This document shows, one piece after another, positions 50,792-61,269 of a stretch of DNA of 64,000 nucleotides. Within the stretch, counting starts at the first letter, position 1, and each line of letters begins with the position of its first letter. Source of the stretch: Azolla caroliniana (Eukaryota; Polypodiophyta). The DNA lies in assembly GCA_043228905.1 (NCBI GenBank), contig JBHGNT010000014.1:7068001-7132000 (forward strand), in the 5' to 3' direction. The position numbers were made by a program, and so were the translations under genes. The notes below the pieces were generated by a model. The model was not told the origin of the DNA and made no database searches. It was given only the letters and a program-made list of their open reading frames with translations.

Positions 50792-52660
50792 ATGCATTCA
50801 CCCTTTAACAATGTGGTCATGCCCCGCAAGGTCCGGATGGGTGTTTACTCTATATGTGCAAGTTTAAAAATCATGGCAAAGAGTGGGATAATAGATGAAG
50901 AAATAAACAATTATAATAATGTATTAAAAGAACATCAAGAAAGTCAAGCGTTAGAAAGATCTAAAGCTATGAACCATTGTCAAAAAGCACTTCAATCACG
51001 GGAAAGGTACATGTGCTTGATTATAGATGGGATGGATCAGAAGAAAATTTGTTTGCCACACTTTCGAAGGTTGCCCATGGATATTGGAGATGAATGCCTA
51101 GTGGAGATGTGCTTAGTAGGTTGTCTTCTATATTGTTAGACAATAAGGCCTGAAGTGTTCCTAACTTATCCAAATATCCACAACGACCCTAATCTTACAA
51201 TAACAGTGATACAAAGAGTTTTGCAGACTTGGCAAGGTTTACTCCCGCCACTACTATATGTGCAACTAGACAACATGGCAAGAGAAAACAAGAACTCGAC
51301 TGTTTTTTGTTATTTAAGCACGTTAGTAGATAGGGGTATTTTCAAAAAGATTAAGGTCAACTTCTTACTAGTTGGTCACACACATGATCACATAGATCAA
51401 ATGTTTAGTAGATTCTCCAAGAAATTAACGAGGTGTGGTGTTTTCACACTTCCTATGCTGTCAAAGTTGATCATTGAAGCTTATACCCCAAAGCCAAATG
51501 TACAACATTTAGATGAAGTTTATGATTTTAAATGCTTCTGTGTGGATGGTGATGGGACTCGATGTAGGGTTCTTGCTAAGCTTAATAATATAAGTTTTAA
51601 CCACGTCTTCCTAATCCAAAAAAGTGTGGTCGGTCATAAACAAACAATGTTGTATGCCAAACAATACTCATCTAGTTCGCAATGGGAGCCACAAGACAGA
51701 TGTAGGCTCTTATTACATTTCCTAGATGCATTAATCTATGGTGCAAAACAAATGCCGTATGACGACCACAAACGATTGGTTACTAGTAGTTCAATTGAAG
51801 AGCAAAAGATATATTGGATGCGGTGCCTTGAGGAAAAACACAAAAATATTGAGAGAACCAAAAACTAGGCTAGTGATCAGGATGTGGAATGGTGGGATAA
51901 CTTCTTTAATCATCAACGTGCGATATTAGATAACTACTTTGCAGGGGTATGGCCACTACAAAATCAATTTGAATGGAATATTGGTGGCCCATCAATGGCG
52001 AGCAGGACTTGTTTACAACCAGTAGATAATCTTGAATTGAATAATTTAGTTCTTCCAAAACAAAGAGATATTTACGTGGGATCAAGATTATCGCATGGTA
52101 CTGAGGCAAGATGGCAAGGCAATCTACATGAGTTGCATGTTGGTGCAACATTAGCTGGGGGTTAGAAGTTGGGCCATCCATTTTGGATTGCTAAAATCAT
52201 TGAAATTATTAAGGATGATGACAGCAATCAAGTTCAATCCATTGTTGTTCATTGGTATCATACGTCTTCCAAAGATGCATTTACTTGGAAGTACTCTTTA
52301 GAGATGGTTAAGGATGTCGAAGGCACAAGGAGAAAGTGGAGAAGAATGAATCTACCCAACATGTCTACTCTAACACTTGATAATGTCGACATACTCGTGT
52401 ATGACTTCTACTTGACCAAAACAGGCCATTTAAGACAGACTACAATCAAGATAATAAAAGCGAAGGTTCCAGATGTGCCTGATTAGCTACGAACAAGGAG
52501 TATGTCTCATAATCACGGTGACGTTGGATTGCAATTGGATGAAGACAATGCATTCGTTGCTAGTGATGATGAGGATGAGACCTCACAAAGCTCTTCTAGT
52601 TCATTGGGTGGTTCTGAAGGGGAAGGTGTTTCTCTGGGAAGTGATGGATCTCATATATGA
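50792..52660 (+). pseudogene. DUF7869-like, transposase-like protein with four amber codons
   Basis: One frame runs from 50,792 to a TGA at 52,658, interrupted only by four TAG codons (51,137, 51,866, 52,163, 52,484) and no frameshift. Motifs: CLIIDGMDQKKICLPHF (about 51,015-51,065); QLDNMARENKN (about 51,265); LVDRGIFKKIKVNFLLVGHT followed by HDHIDQMFSRFSKKL (about 51,325-51,430). From memory, D-N-ENKN and GHTH-DID mark the DUF7869 family, probably RNase H-like and spread with DNA transposons. The C-terminal part has GHPFWIAKIIEI (about 52,170) and an acidic/Ser tail. The N-terminal zinc region usual in such proteins is not visible. The ambers could be decayed Gln or Trp codons. Confidence 0.6.
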
Positions 52661-52899
52661 AATGTAAATATTGTATGTTACATCAATATGGCGATTCACA
52701 AATATGTATAAATATAGGTGTTAGTCATTTTGTCATTTTTGTATGTTCTCTTGTAAATTTCATGTGTTGATTATTTAGGAATTTTTTGAATAGGTATGAA
52801 TAAGTCAATACATGTTAAAGAATGACGTTGTGCAATTGGTTGCTCACCCTTAACTGAATTGAGGAAGTGGGAAGCATTGGCGTGCTCCAAAAAAATATC
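52661..52899 (+). other. AT-rich spacer without a gene
   Basis: Follows the DUF7869-like frame. TGTATGTTCTCTTGTAAA-type words could serve as a polyadenylation region. Nothing else is supported. Confidence 0.5.
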
Positions 52900-53328
52900 T
52901 GTTACGGGCATGACCATATCCTATGGTAAGTTTTACCGAAGTATCCTATACACGTGGATAAAGTGTGAGGGTTAAACGAGAGTGTAAAGAAGAAAATGAT
53001 TACTTTTAATCCTTGGGATTGGGACAACCCATTAGGCCAAGTGTGAACTTGCCTGGGGGCATTACGCCTAGTGATAAATATGAGGCCTAGCGACCCTCAT
53101 TTGATACATTATCGACTACGTCGAGACTCCATCATTGTGGTGGGTCAAGTCTTGTAGCAAGTGTGCCAGCACCAGGTACGACTCGACGCCACGATGGTGG
53201 TATGGGATTCCGATCAAGGCTCGCGTCCATCTCGATCCCTTCGCTGGGGGTGGTCGGGTGCATTGACACCCTTCTTTCTTTCTCCTCTCTTATTTTATAT
53301 CTATATTATCCTTATCACATGCTCATAT
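52900..53328 (+). repeat. K-family LTR copy K2 (+)
   Basis: It starts TGTTACGGGCATGACC and includes ACGTGGATAAAGTGTGAGGG, GCCAGCACCAGGTACGACTC and GGGGTGGTCGGGTGCA. The end is lost, where sequence switches to an inverted copy. Confidence 0.82.
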
Positions 53329-53329
53329 T

Positions 53330-53503
53330 TATAGCCAGGCCTAAGGTCCCTAGGCATGTTCACACTTGGCTAATGGGTTGTCCCAATCCCAAGGATTAAA
53401 AGTAACCCTTTCCTTCTTTAAACTCTCGTTTAACACTCACACTTTATCCACATGTATAGAATACTATGGTAAAACTTACCACAAGATATGGTCCTGCCTG
53501 TAA
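53330..53503 (-). repeat. partial inverted K-family LTR
   Basis: The complement of the first ~170 bp of the K LTR (from TTACAGGCAGGACCATATC to GGCCTGGCTATAAATA). It pairs with K2 as an imperfect inverted repeat. Confidence 0.78.
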
Positions 53504-53934
53504 TGTTAGAACTAGCTACTAATGTAAGCATACGATAAGGATAATATAGATATAAAATAAGCGAGGAGAGAGAAAGAAGGGTGTTGATCCACTCGATCAC
53601 CCCCGAGTGAAGGGATCAAAACGGACTCGAGCCTCAATCGGCGTCCCATACCACCGCTGTGGCGTCGAGTCGTGCCTGGTGCTGGCATGTTCCCTACAAG
53701 AGTTTACCCACCACAATGGTGGAGTTTCAACGTAGTCGATAATGTATCAAATGAGGGTAGCCAGGCCTAAGACCCCCAGGCAAGTTCACAGTTGGCCTAA
53801 TGGGTTGTCCTAATCCCAAGTATTAAAAGTAATAATTTCATTGTTTACACTCTCATTTAACCCTCAAACTTTATCCACGTGTAGAAAATACTACGGTAGA
53901 ATTTACCACAGGATATGGTCATGCCCGTAACAAT
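53504..53934 (-). repeat. K-family LTR copy K3 (-)
   Basis: Full-length on the minus strand, TGTTACGGGCATGACC...CTAGTTCTAACA, 431 bp. Together with K2 it makes a 1-kb block with inverted ends, flanked by ATATC and ATATT. Confidence 0.83.
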
Positions 53935-53974
53935 ATTTTCCGACATAAAAGGACTCGCTCCACCTACAGAATCC

Positions 53975-54513
53975 TGTTTGGAAAGAGGTCCCTTTGGATG
54001 AGAACCGGACGCGATGAAGGAAGGAACCGAATCAGATAGATCCGGAAGGAGTCCGACTGGATCCAGTATAAACCGGCAAATAGGAACACATTAGTAAATA
54101 TGTTAAGATGTGATCGTTGAGGTCATATTTGTAAATAGCCCCCAAAGTTATATAATTATATATATATATAATTAGGGAAATATTGTTTTGTTGTAGATCA
54201 TCATTATAATTGTTGCTATTATTATTTTTGTTGTATAGAGAGACAAAGAGAGAGAGATACAAAAAGTTGTTCTATTGTAACCGCCGGTAGGCAAAGATAG
54301 AGCTTGAGGTTGTTGCTTCTGAGTCTCTCATTGTACCCTTACTCTCATAGTGATAGTTGGAGTCTGTGGACTCCCGTGGTTTTTCCCGATTAGGTTTTTG
54401 CACGTAAACATTCACTATCGTCTCTTTTTTCTATGTAAGTGCATTGCTATTTTCTATTTATTTCTTCCATTGTGAGTTTGAGACTCGGTTGAGGCCAAGC
54501 ACTATTCTACACA
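53975..54513 (+). repeat. 5' LTR of copia C5
   Basis: It starts TGTTTGGAAAGAGGTCCC and contains the C-family region ATATTTGTAAATAGCC with a TATATATATATA stretch near 54,155. It ends CTATTCTACACA. TGGTATCAATGC at 54,517 is a mutated primer-binding site. Confidence 0.9.
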
Positions 54514-54528
54514 ATCTGGTATCAATGC

Positions 54529-57500
54529 ATGGAAGATCCATTCGGCAGCATGTTCAAGTTCACCGGCTCCAACTATCCAGTGTGGAAGTTGAAGATGAGG
54601 GACATGTTGATGGTTAAAGATCTCTAGTTGCCGGTACAGTTTGCAGACAAAAGATTGGACAAGATTGAGGCACGACCTGGGAAGTAATACACATGAAAAC
54701 AATGGCATAAATTCAATGCTTCATCGACATGAGTTTGTACAATAACTTTAATGAAGTGAACAAGGCCAATAAGCTTTGGGAGAAGATCAACACGATGTTG
54801 GAGAACAAGAACGTCGTATATCGGGTATTAGTATTTCGGAAAATAGTGAGGTTCTGGTATCAAGACGGCACCAGCAGGGTAGAGCATATGAATGCCTTCC
54901 AAGGGTTGTAAAACCTGACTACCTCACTCGAAGTACAGTTAGCCGATGAGGTACTGGCACTGTTATTGCGCGATCCCTCCCGGATAGCTAGGAGACATTG
55001 GTTGTCACTCTAGGCAATGCTAGACCAAAGGGAAAGAACATATCCCTGGCGAGAGATAAGTCAAGTTTGCTAAATGAAGAAGCTCGCCAGAAGGACCATC
55101 AGTTCGGAACTGATCCGAAGACCTTTGTTACAGATGATAGCCATAACCAAGGAAGAGGCCGGAATCGGAGTCCCTAGAACTGGGAACAATTGGGGACGAG
55201 GTCAAAGTCAAGGGGGAGACCCACTTGCTTTTATTGAGGAAAGCCGGGGCACTTCCGAAGAATGCCGACACTTCTGGAAAACCAAAGGGGGAGCGGACAT
55301 TCTGGAACCGAAGAAGATTTCGGAAAGGAGAGGAACGTCGACAATATCAACAAGTGAAGAAGAGGTATTGCTCATCACAGAGGAAAACGAGGTACATCTT
55401 GTCAGTGACGAAATGACGTGGGTGGTCGACTCCGGTGCACCGTTCCATTTGACCCCCAACCAGAAGTGCTTCTCATCTTATAGAGCCGGAGATCACAGTT
55501 CTGTCTGGATGGGAAATCAAGGTGCATGCGGAATTGTCAACATAGGAGACATGTGGTGCAAGTTACTGTTGAAAGATATACGACACGTTCCAGAGGTTCG
55601 GTTGAACCTGATATTAGCTGGTCAACTAGATGATAAAGGCTACACGGGTGGCATTTGGAACAGAGTCATGAAGTTTTGCAAAGGAAGCCAGATCGTGGCC
55701 CGAGCCCGGAAGATCAACACGTTGTACCTGATGGATGCCCGAATATGGTGGGAAGAAATGAACATGGTATCTGACATTGTAGGTGAGTTGTGGCACAAGA
55801 GGTTGTGTCACATGAGCCAGAAAGGGATGGAAGACTTCCCAAAGATAGCTCATTCTGGAGGTGAAAGACGTGCATCTTGAGAAGTGCACCGATTTCTTGC
55901 CCGACAAGCAGAACCGAACCTCCTTCCGAACCCGACCATCCTTGAGACGGAATGCACCGCTGGAACTTGTGCATAGCGATGTATGCCAAGTGGACACGAA
56001 GTCACATGCCCGATCGTAGTACATCGTGACGTTCATAGATGACCACAACCAGAAGATGTGGGTCTCACCGCTAAAGATGAAGGACTAGGTATTATCCATC
56101 TTCAAGGAATTCCACGCGAGGGTGGAAAGGGAAACTAGCCAGAGGTTGTTGAAGGTGGTTTGAGTGGACAATGGAGGAGAATACCAAGGGCAGTTCAAGG
56201 CGTATTGTCGGTCAATGGGAATCCAAAGACACTGGAGCTGAACGGATTGGCCGAAAGGATGAACCGGACTGTGATGGAGAGAGTCTGGAGTATGCTGGCA
56301 CATGCTAAGTTGTCCAAGTCGTTCTGGGCTGAGGCGCTGATGACGGCGACTTACGTGATAAATTGATCACCCTCAGCACCCTTGGACGGAGACACACCAC
56401 ATAGAGTATGGACCGGTAAAGAAGTGTCTTACCAACATCTAAAGGTGTTTGGTTGTCTCGCTTATGTGCATGTTGCAAAGGACAAGAGAGAAAAGTTGGA
56501 TCCGAAGTCCCAACCATGCATATTCATTGGATATGGTGATGATGAGTTCGGCTACCGAGTGTGGGACTTGGTCTCCCAGAGTCGAAACATAGTCTTCATG
56601 GAAGACAAGAACATTGGGGACTGGGAGTTGGAGAAGAAGATAGTGGACTCTAGGTCAACCGACAGGGATTGGTCTGAAGATACAAGGACCCATCCGGCCG
56701 AAAGCCGGATGACACTCGAAGGACCAGCCGAATTTGGACAAGAAACCGAAGCAACCGAAGAAGAAGAATTGGACATTGGAACTAGAGAAGACCCCGAATC
56801 ACATTCGGATGAAAAAAAAATGGAGGAATCGGTGGTCGGAAACCAAGGAAGGAGATACCCTCTGAGAGAGAAGCCCCCCTGGAGATTTTTGGATGCAGAG
56901 CATGTCTTATTGACCGACGAGAGGGAGCCGGAAAGCTTCGAAGAAGTAGTGAAAGACATCCACAAGTGGTTAAGTGACATGCAGGATGACATGGATTCCC
57001 TGCATGAGAACCACACATATGAATTGATGGAGATACCCAAGGGAATGAGAGTGCTCCGGAACAAGTGGGTATACAAGTTGAAGCCGGGAGACGCTGGAAA
57101 TCCACTGAGATACAAAGGTTGGATCGTGGTGAAGGGGTTTCAACAGAAGAAAGGAGTGGATTTCGACAAGATCTTCACCCAGTAGTCAAGATGACATCCT
57201 TTTGGATGGTGTTGAGCATAGCGGCAAACATGGACCTCGAGGTAGAGCAACTAGACGTCAAGACGACGTTCCTACTTGGCGACCTTGAAGAAGAGATCTA
57301 CCTACAACAACCGGAAGGTTTTGTCAAGAAAGGGAAGGAGAACCTAGTGTACCGGTTGAAGAAGAGCTTATACGGACTGAAGCAAGCCCCCGACAATGGT
57401 ACCAGAAGTTTGACTCCTTCATGACCAATCAAGGATACCATAAGACGCAGGCCGACCACTCCGTATTCGTGAAGAAGTTTCATGGTAGAGACTTCCTGAT

Positions 57501-58480
57501 ACTACTGTTGTATGTGGACGACATATTGATCGTCGAACGAGACCGTATCAAAATCGGAATTTTGATGAAGGCCATGAGCCGGTTCTTTTCAATGAAAGAT
57601 ATGGGTCCATCGAGACAGATCCTAGGGATGCACATAATCTGGGATCCAACGAAGAAGTTGTTGTGGTTGTCACAGGATATGTACGTGACAATGGTGCTCC
57701 AACAATTTAAATGACGAATGGGAAGCCAGTTGGGTCGACACTTCCGGCAAACTGCAAACTGTCCGGAAAGCAAAGCCCAAAGAAAAAGGCAAAGAAGTTA
57801 GAAATGATGAAGATACCTTATGCCTCTGCAATCAGGAGCCTCATGTACGCAATGGTGTGTACATGATTAGATATTGGATATGAAGTCGGAGTGGTCAATG
57901 GGTTCATAAGCAATCCAGGAAAGGACCACTGGGAAGCCGTGAAATGGATACTCTGGCACCTGAAAGGCATCTCGAGAATGTGCCTCTAATTTAGCTTAGG
58001 TAAACCCCAACTTGAAGTATTCGACGGTTCAGATATGTTGGCTGATGCGGATATCAGCCGGTTTACATCCGGATATGTCATGACATATGAAGGGGGAGCT
58101 GTATCGTGGCAGTCGAGGGTGCAAAAGTCCGATGCACTATCGACATCGGAAGCGGAGTACATGGCAGTCGTGGAAGCCAACAAGGAAGTAATTTGGATGA
58201 AGAACTTCATTGGGGAGCTAGGGATCCAATAGGAGGAATACTGCCTCTACCACGATAGTCAAAGTGTCATCCACCTTGCAAATAATGCGACCTACCATAC
58301 CCGAACAAACCACATCCATAGGATATATCACTAGCTCTAGGAGAAGGTAGAAGATAAAGATTTTTTGTGGACAAAGATCCATATGGAGGACAACGGCTCA
58401 GACATGTTGACCAAGGTGCTGTCAGCCGACAAGCTGGATACATGCCGGAGGCGGATCAGACTAACGAAACATCCCATCCC
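54529..58480 (+). pseudogene. copia C5 gag-pol, decayed
   Basis: The ATG at 54,529 starts a gag with an early TAG (54,626) where C2 has Trp. Then: zinc region about 55,220-55,285 (knuckle partly lost), protease WVVDSGAPFHL (about 55,420), integrase HHCC (HKRLCHM, about 55,795-55,915), integrase core (56,160-56,370), integrase end GYGDDEFGYRVWD (56,530), acidic linker, RT from about 57,040 with LLLYVDDILIV (57,502-57,535), and RNase H (DADISRFTSGYVM; TSEAEYMAVVEANKEVIWM, 58,035-58,200). About ten stops or frame breaks are present. RT and RNase H motifs are otherwise kept. Confidence 0.92.
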
Positions 58481-58497
58481 GGAGTGAAGGGGCAGTT

Positions 58498-59052
58498 TGT
58501 TGGGAAACAGGTCCTTCCGGATGGGATCTGGATGAGAACCAGATGAGCCGGATTGGACGAGACGAAGAAAGGAACCAGATCGGATGGTTCCGGAAGGAGT
58601 CAGACCGGATCTGGTATAAACCAAAAAATAGGAACATATTAGTAAATATGTCCAGACGTGACCGTTGAGGTCATATTTGTAAATAGCCCCCAAAGTTATA
58701 TAAGTATAAATATAACTAGGGCAATACGGTTTTGTTGTAGATCATCATTATAGTTGTTGCTATTATTATTCTTGTTGTATAGAGAGACAAAGAGAGAGAG
58801 AGAGATACAAAAAGTTGTTCAGTTGCAACCCTCAGTAGGTGAAGATAGAGCTCGAGGTCGTTGCCTCTAAGTCTCTCATTGTACCCTTCCTCTCATAGTG
58901 ATAATTGGAGTCTGTGGACTCCTGTGGTTTTTCCAGATTAGAGTTTTGCACATAAACAATCAATGTCGTCTATGTAAGTGCATTGCTATTTTCTGTTTAT
59001 TTCTTCCATTGTGAGTTTGAGACCCGGTTGTGGCCGAACACTATTCCGCACA
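58498..59052 (+). repeat. 3' LTR of copia C5
   Basis: It starts TGTTGGGAAACAGGTCC and ends CTATTCCGCACA. Clearly diverged from the 5' LTR (several substitutions and small gaps), so the insertion is old. Confidence 0.92.
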
Positions 59053-59487
59053 AGTCCTTGCTCCTTCTCTCACAATGTTGTGTTGCACATTTGTTTGAAG
59101 TCTTCTTGATGCCGATCTTGCTGTAATCTGCATTGTTGATGTTGTTGGCCGTGCTTCTCCTGCTATTGATGCTGGTCACCATGCCTCTCCAAGTTGCTAA
59201 ATTGCCTCTCTGATTCTGGCAAGAAGTAGTTGCCATTGCATGTTACTTGCAAAACCGATCACCACATAAGATACTTGCTCTTGAAACACCATATTCACTT
59301 TGGTTTAAGCATAAACCAAACCTTAGCCATCACTGAGTGTTTGGTTCGATCGCCTACAATCATGTACCTATAAACAAAAGGAAGAAATTAGATCCTCATA
59401 CAAGAAAGTTTATTTTTATTGGATATGGTGAATCTTCTAGAGTTAAAGCATACAAATGATTTGATCTGCATACATGCAAGTTTTTCT
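59053..59487 (+). pseudogene. copia integrase-end remnant (+ strand)
   Basis: From about 59,330 the + strand reads VFGSIAY, HVPINKRKKLDPHTRKF and IFIGYGESSRVKAYK with one or two stops, the C-terminal end of a copia integrase. 59,053-59,330 is unassigned. The neighbouring copia M RNase H is on the opposite strand. Confidence 0.6.
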
Positions 59488-60077
59488 TTAGTCTACCTTC
59501 CGAACTTCGAGCTTTTTGTCGGTGATGAGCTCCCCGATATGGTGATACCTCACCTCAATATGTTTTTTCTTTGAGTGATAGACAGGATTCTGAGTGAGGT
59601 GGATTTTGCTTTGTGAGTCGTAATATAAAGTCGGAGCAGGATGGTTGATTCGGCTCTTGACCAAAATATCAGCTGATAGTCGTTGTAGCCAAATTGCTCC
59701 TTTTGCTACCTCCGACGTGGTGATGTACTCGGCCTCTGTGGTGGAGAGTACCATACATTCTGGGAGCTTCGACATCCATGAAATCTCTTCGCCTCCGACG
59801 GTGAAGACATAGCTTGAAATTGACTTTCGATTGTCGGGATTGATGGCATAGTCGATGTTAATGAAGCCTTCGACTTGTCCATTTTGAATCGCCTCAACAC
59901 CTTTCTGATCTACTTGGATTGGGAGAGCCAAAGTATCTTCTTTAATCTATCTCGATCTATCCTCATGCCCAAGATGTGTTAGACCTCTCCGAGTTCCTTC
60001 ATCGAGAATTTCTCATGAAATTGCTGCTTTAACTTTCCGATTTCGGGTTTATCGGTTCCTACGATAAGCCTGATGTC

Positions 60078-60622
60078 TGTCACAGACATATGCCACTATG
60101 GAAATCTGGGCATCCTTGTATAAAATTCAACTTGATGCATTGTAGGTTCACACTAGAACTTTCTACAAAATTCTAGAGAATGCATCCTCATGCATTCTCT
60201 AGAAGTTTCCTAACTTGCATGAGGTTCAATTCTTGTTCTCTTTCTCTTGTCTCTTCACTCTCTTATTATTTAGTCTCGTCTTGGTTCTCTTATGTTCTAC
60301 TCATCCGTGAAAATTGTTCACCTTGATTAGAATCAAGGTGAACCTGAGTATTTATACAAAAAAGTGGAGGTATGCATGCAATCTAGGAATATTCTAGAGA
60401 ATGCATGAGGATGCATGCAAGCTTAGAAACTTCTAGAGAATGCTTGTTGGTGCATTCTCTAGAAGTTTCTACAAAGTTCTAGTGTTAAACCTACAATACA
60501 TCAAGTTGAATTTTATAGAAGGATGCCTAGATGGATGTAGCTTAGTTGGTAAGGTTTCCTAATGGAGACTAAGAGGTCATGGGTTTAACCCCTACAATCC
60601 ACAGTGGCATATGTCTATGACA
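60078..60622. mobile_element. foldback element with LTR-like arms and a tRNA-like segment
   Basis: Terminal inverted repeats TGTCACAGACATATGCC / GGCATATGTCTATGACA (one mismatch), with longer arms that pair further inside (CAACTTGATG, GCATTCTCTAGAAGTTTC). Flanks are ATGTC and TTGTC. Inside, the minus strand has TATAAATA (complement of 60,349-60,356) followed by a 28-bp palindrome (60,316-60,343), the same layout as the D/E LTR promoters. It may be two inverted LTR halves or a MITE-like derivative. Confidence 0.7.
60532..60601 (+). other. tRNA-like segment in the foldback element
   Basis: A-box TAGCTTAGTTGG (60,538-60,549) and degenerate B-box GGTTTAACCCC (60,582-60,592) are 44 nt apart. TGGATGTAG at the 5' side pairs with CTACAATCCA at the 3' side with one bulge. 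AGGTCATGGGTT is shared with the D/E LTR tips. It could be a tRNA relic or a Pol III promoter. Confidence 0.6.
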
Positions 60623-60774
60623 TTGTCGACGTAAAGGATCCAAGCCTCTTTGGTTAATTGCCAAATGTACATGAATGGGTTAGAGTCAGACTTGTTGTAT
60701 CCAAGCTATCGGATGTAGGAATCAAACTTCTAGTACCACATCCTCAAAGCTTGCTCAAAGTCATAAAGGCTCTT

Positions 60775-61161
60775 TGTTGAGCAAATGAGCTCAACTAGAT
60801 CTTGATCGGCCATATCCGGAACTAGGAGCTGGATCAGACAGACAGACTGGATTGTAACCGGTAGGCCGTTAGAGGCCTACGAATCTAGCCTAGTACCTAG
60901 TCATATTTTTGGGAGTCAGTGTCAGTCGCTCGTATGAGCATTGAAGTACTTGTCAATACTTCTATCAGTCCTTTTAAGGACTTGTATAAAAAGTGTTATG
61001 TAGGACATTGTATATACACAAAGCTTTGAATTGAGTTTATCCTATTCTGCTCTCTCTGTCTCTCCCAGTTTTTGTATTTGTTTTGTAAGGTTTCCATTAA
61101 ACCTGTGTCTATATTCTGTTGTTATCCGGCTGAACCTATTTTGTCAAAGCTTCCGCAATCA
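60775..61161 (+). repeat. 5' LTR of copia F4
   Basis: It starts TGTTGAGCAAATGAGC, carries GGACTTGTATAAAAAGTG near 60,980 and a CTCTCTCTGTCTCTCCC tract, and ends CTTCCGCAATCA. It is the same family as the F1-F3 LTRs. Confidence 0.9.
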
Positions 61162-61269
61162 AATTCTTTTTTATGGTATAAGAGCACGAGGGTTGAGAAC
61201 CTCTACAGCCGACAAGCGTTTTCTAAAGACAAACCCTAACACCCGGTAAAGAAGAGAAAGAAGAAAGTT

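Larger units (their letters stand above)
53975..59052 (+). mobile_element. copia C5, near-complete
   Basis: 5' LTR 53,975-54,513, primer-binding site, gag-pol, polypurine tract (GAAGGGGCAGTTT, 58,485-58,497) and 3' LTR 58,498-59,052. Target flanks AATCC (53,970) and AGTCC (59,053) agree at four of five positions. It belongs to family C. Confidence 0.93.
59488..60774 (-). pseudogene. copia M: RT end and RNase H, split by a foldback element
   Basis: Minus strand: RT piece 60,774-60,623 (KSLYDFEQALRMWY; AWILYVDNV), then, beyond the insert at 60,078-60,622, RT continues (IVGTDKPEIGKLKQQF) and RNase H follows (59,931-59,488: NPDNRKSISSYVF, TEAEYITTSEVAKGAIWLQ, YYDSQSKIHL). YVDD reads YVDN, and the insert lies two codons after it. 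The right side is cut by the F4 LTR. Confidence 0.85.

Noticed and set aside
50792-52660. Alternative genetic code (TAG as sense)
   Set aside because: Other elements in the window have TAA and TGA stops at conserved Gln and Arg positions as well, so general decay explains the ambers better.
60532-60601. A functional tRNA gene
   Set aside because: The B box is degenerate, the anticodon loop has the wrong size and the acceptor stem has a bulge. I keep it as tRNA-like only.
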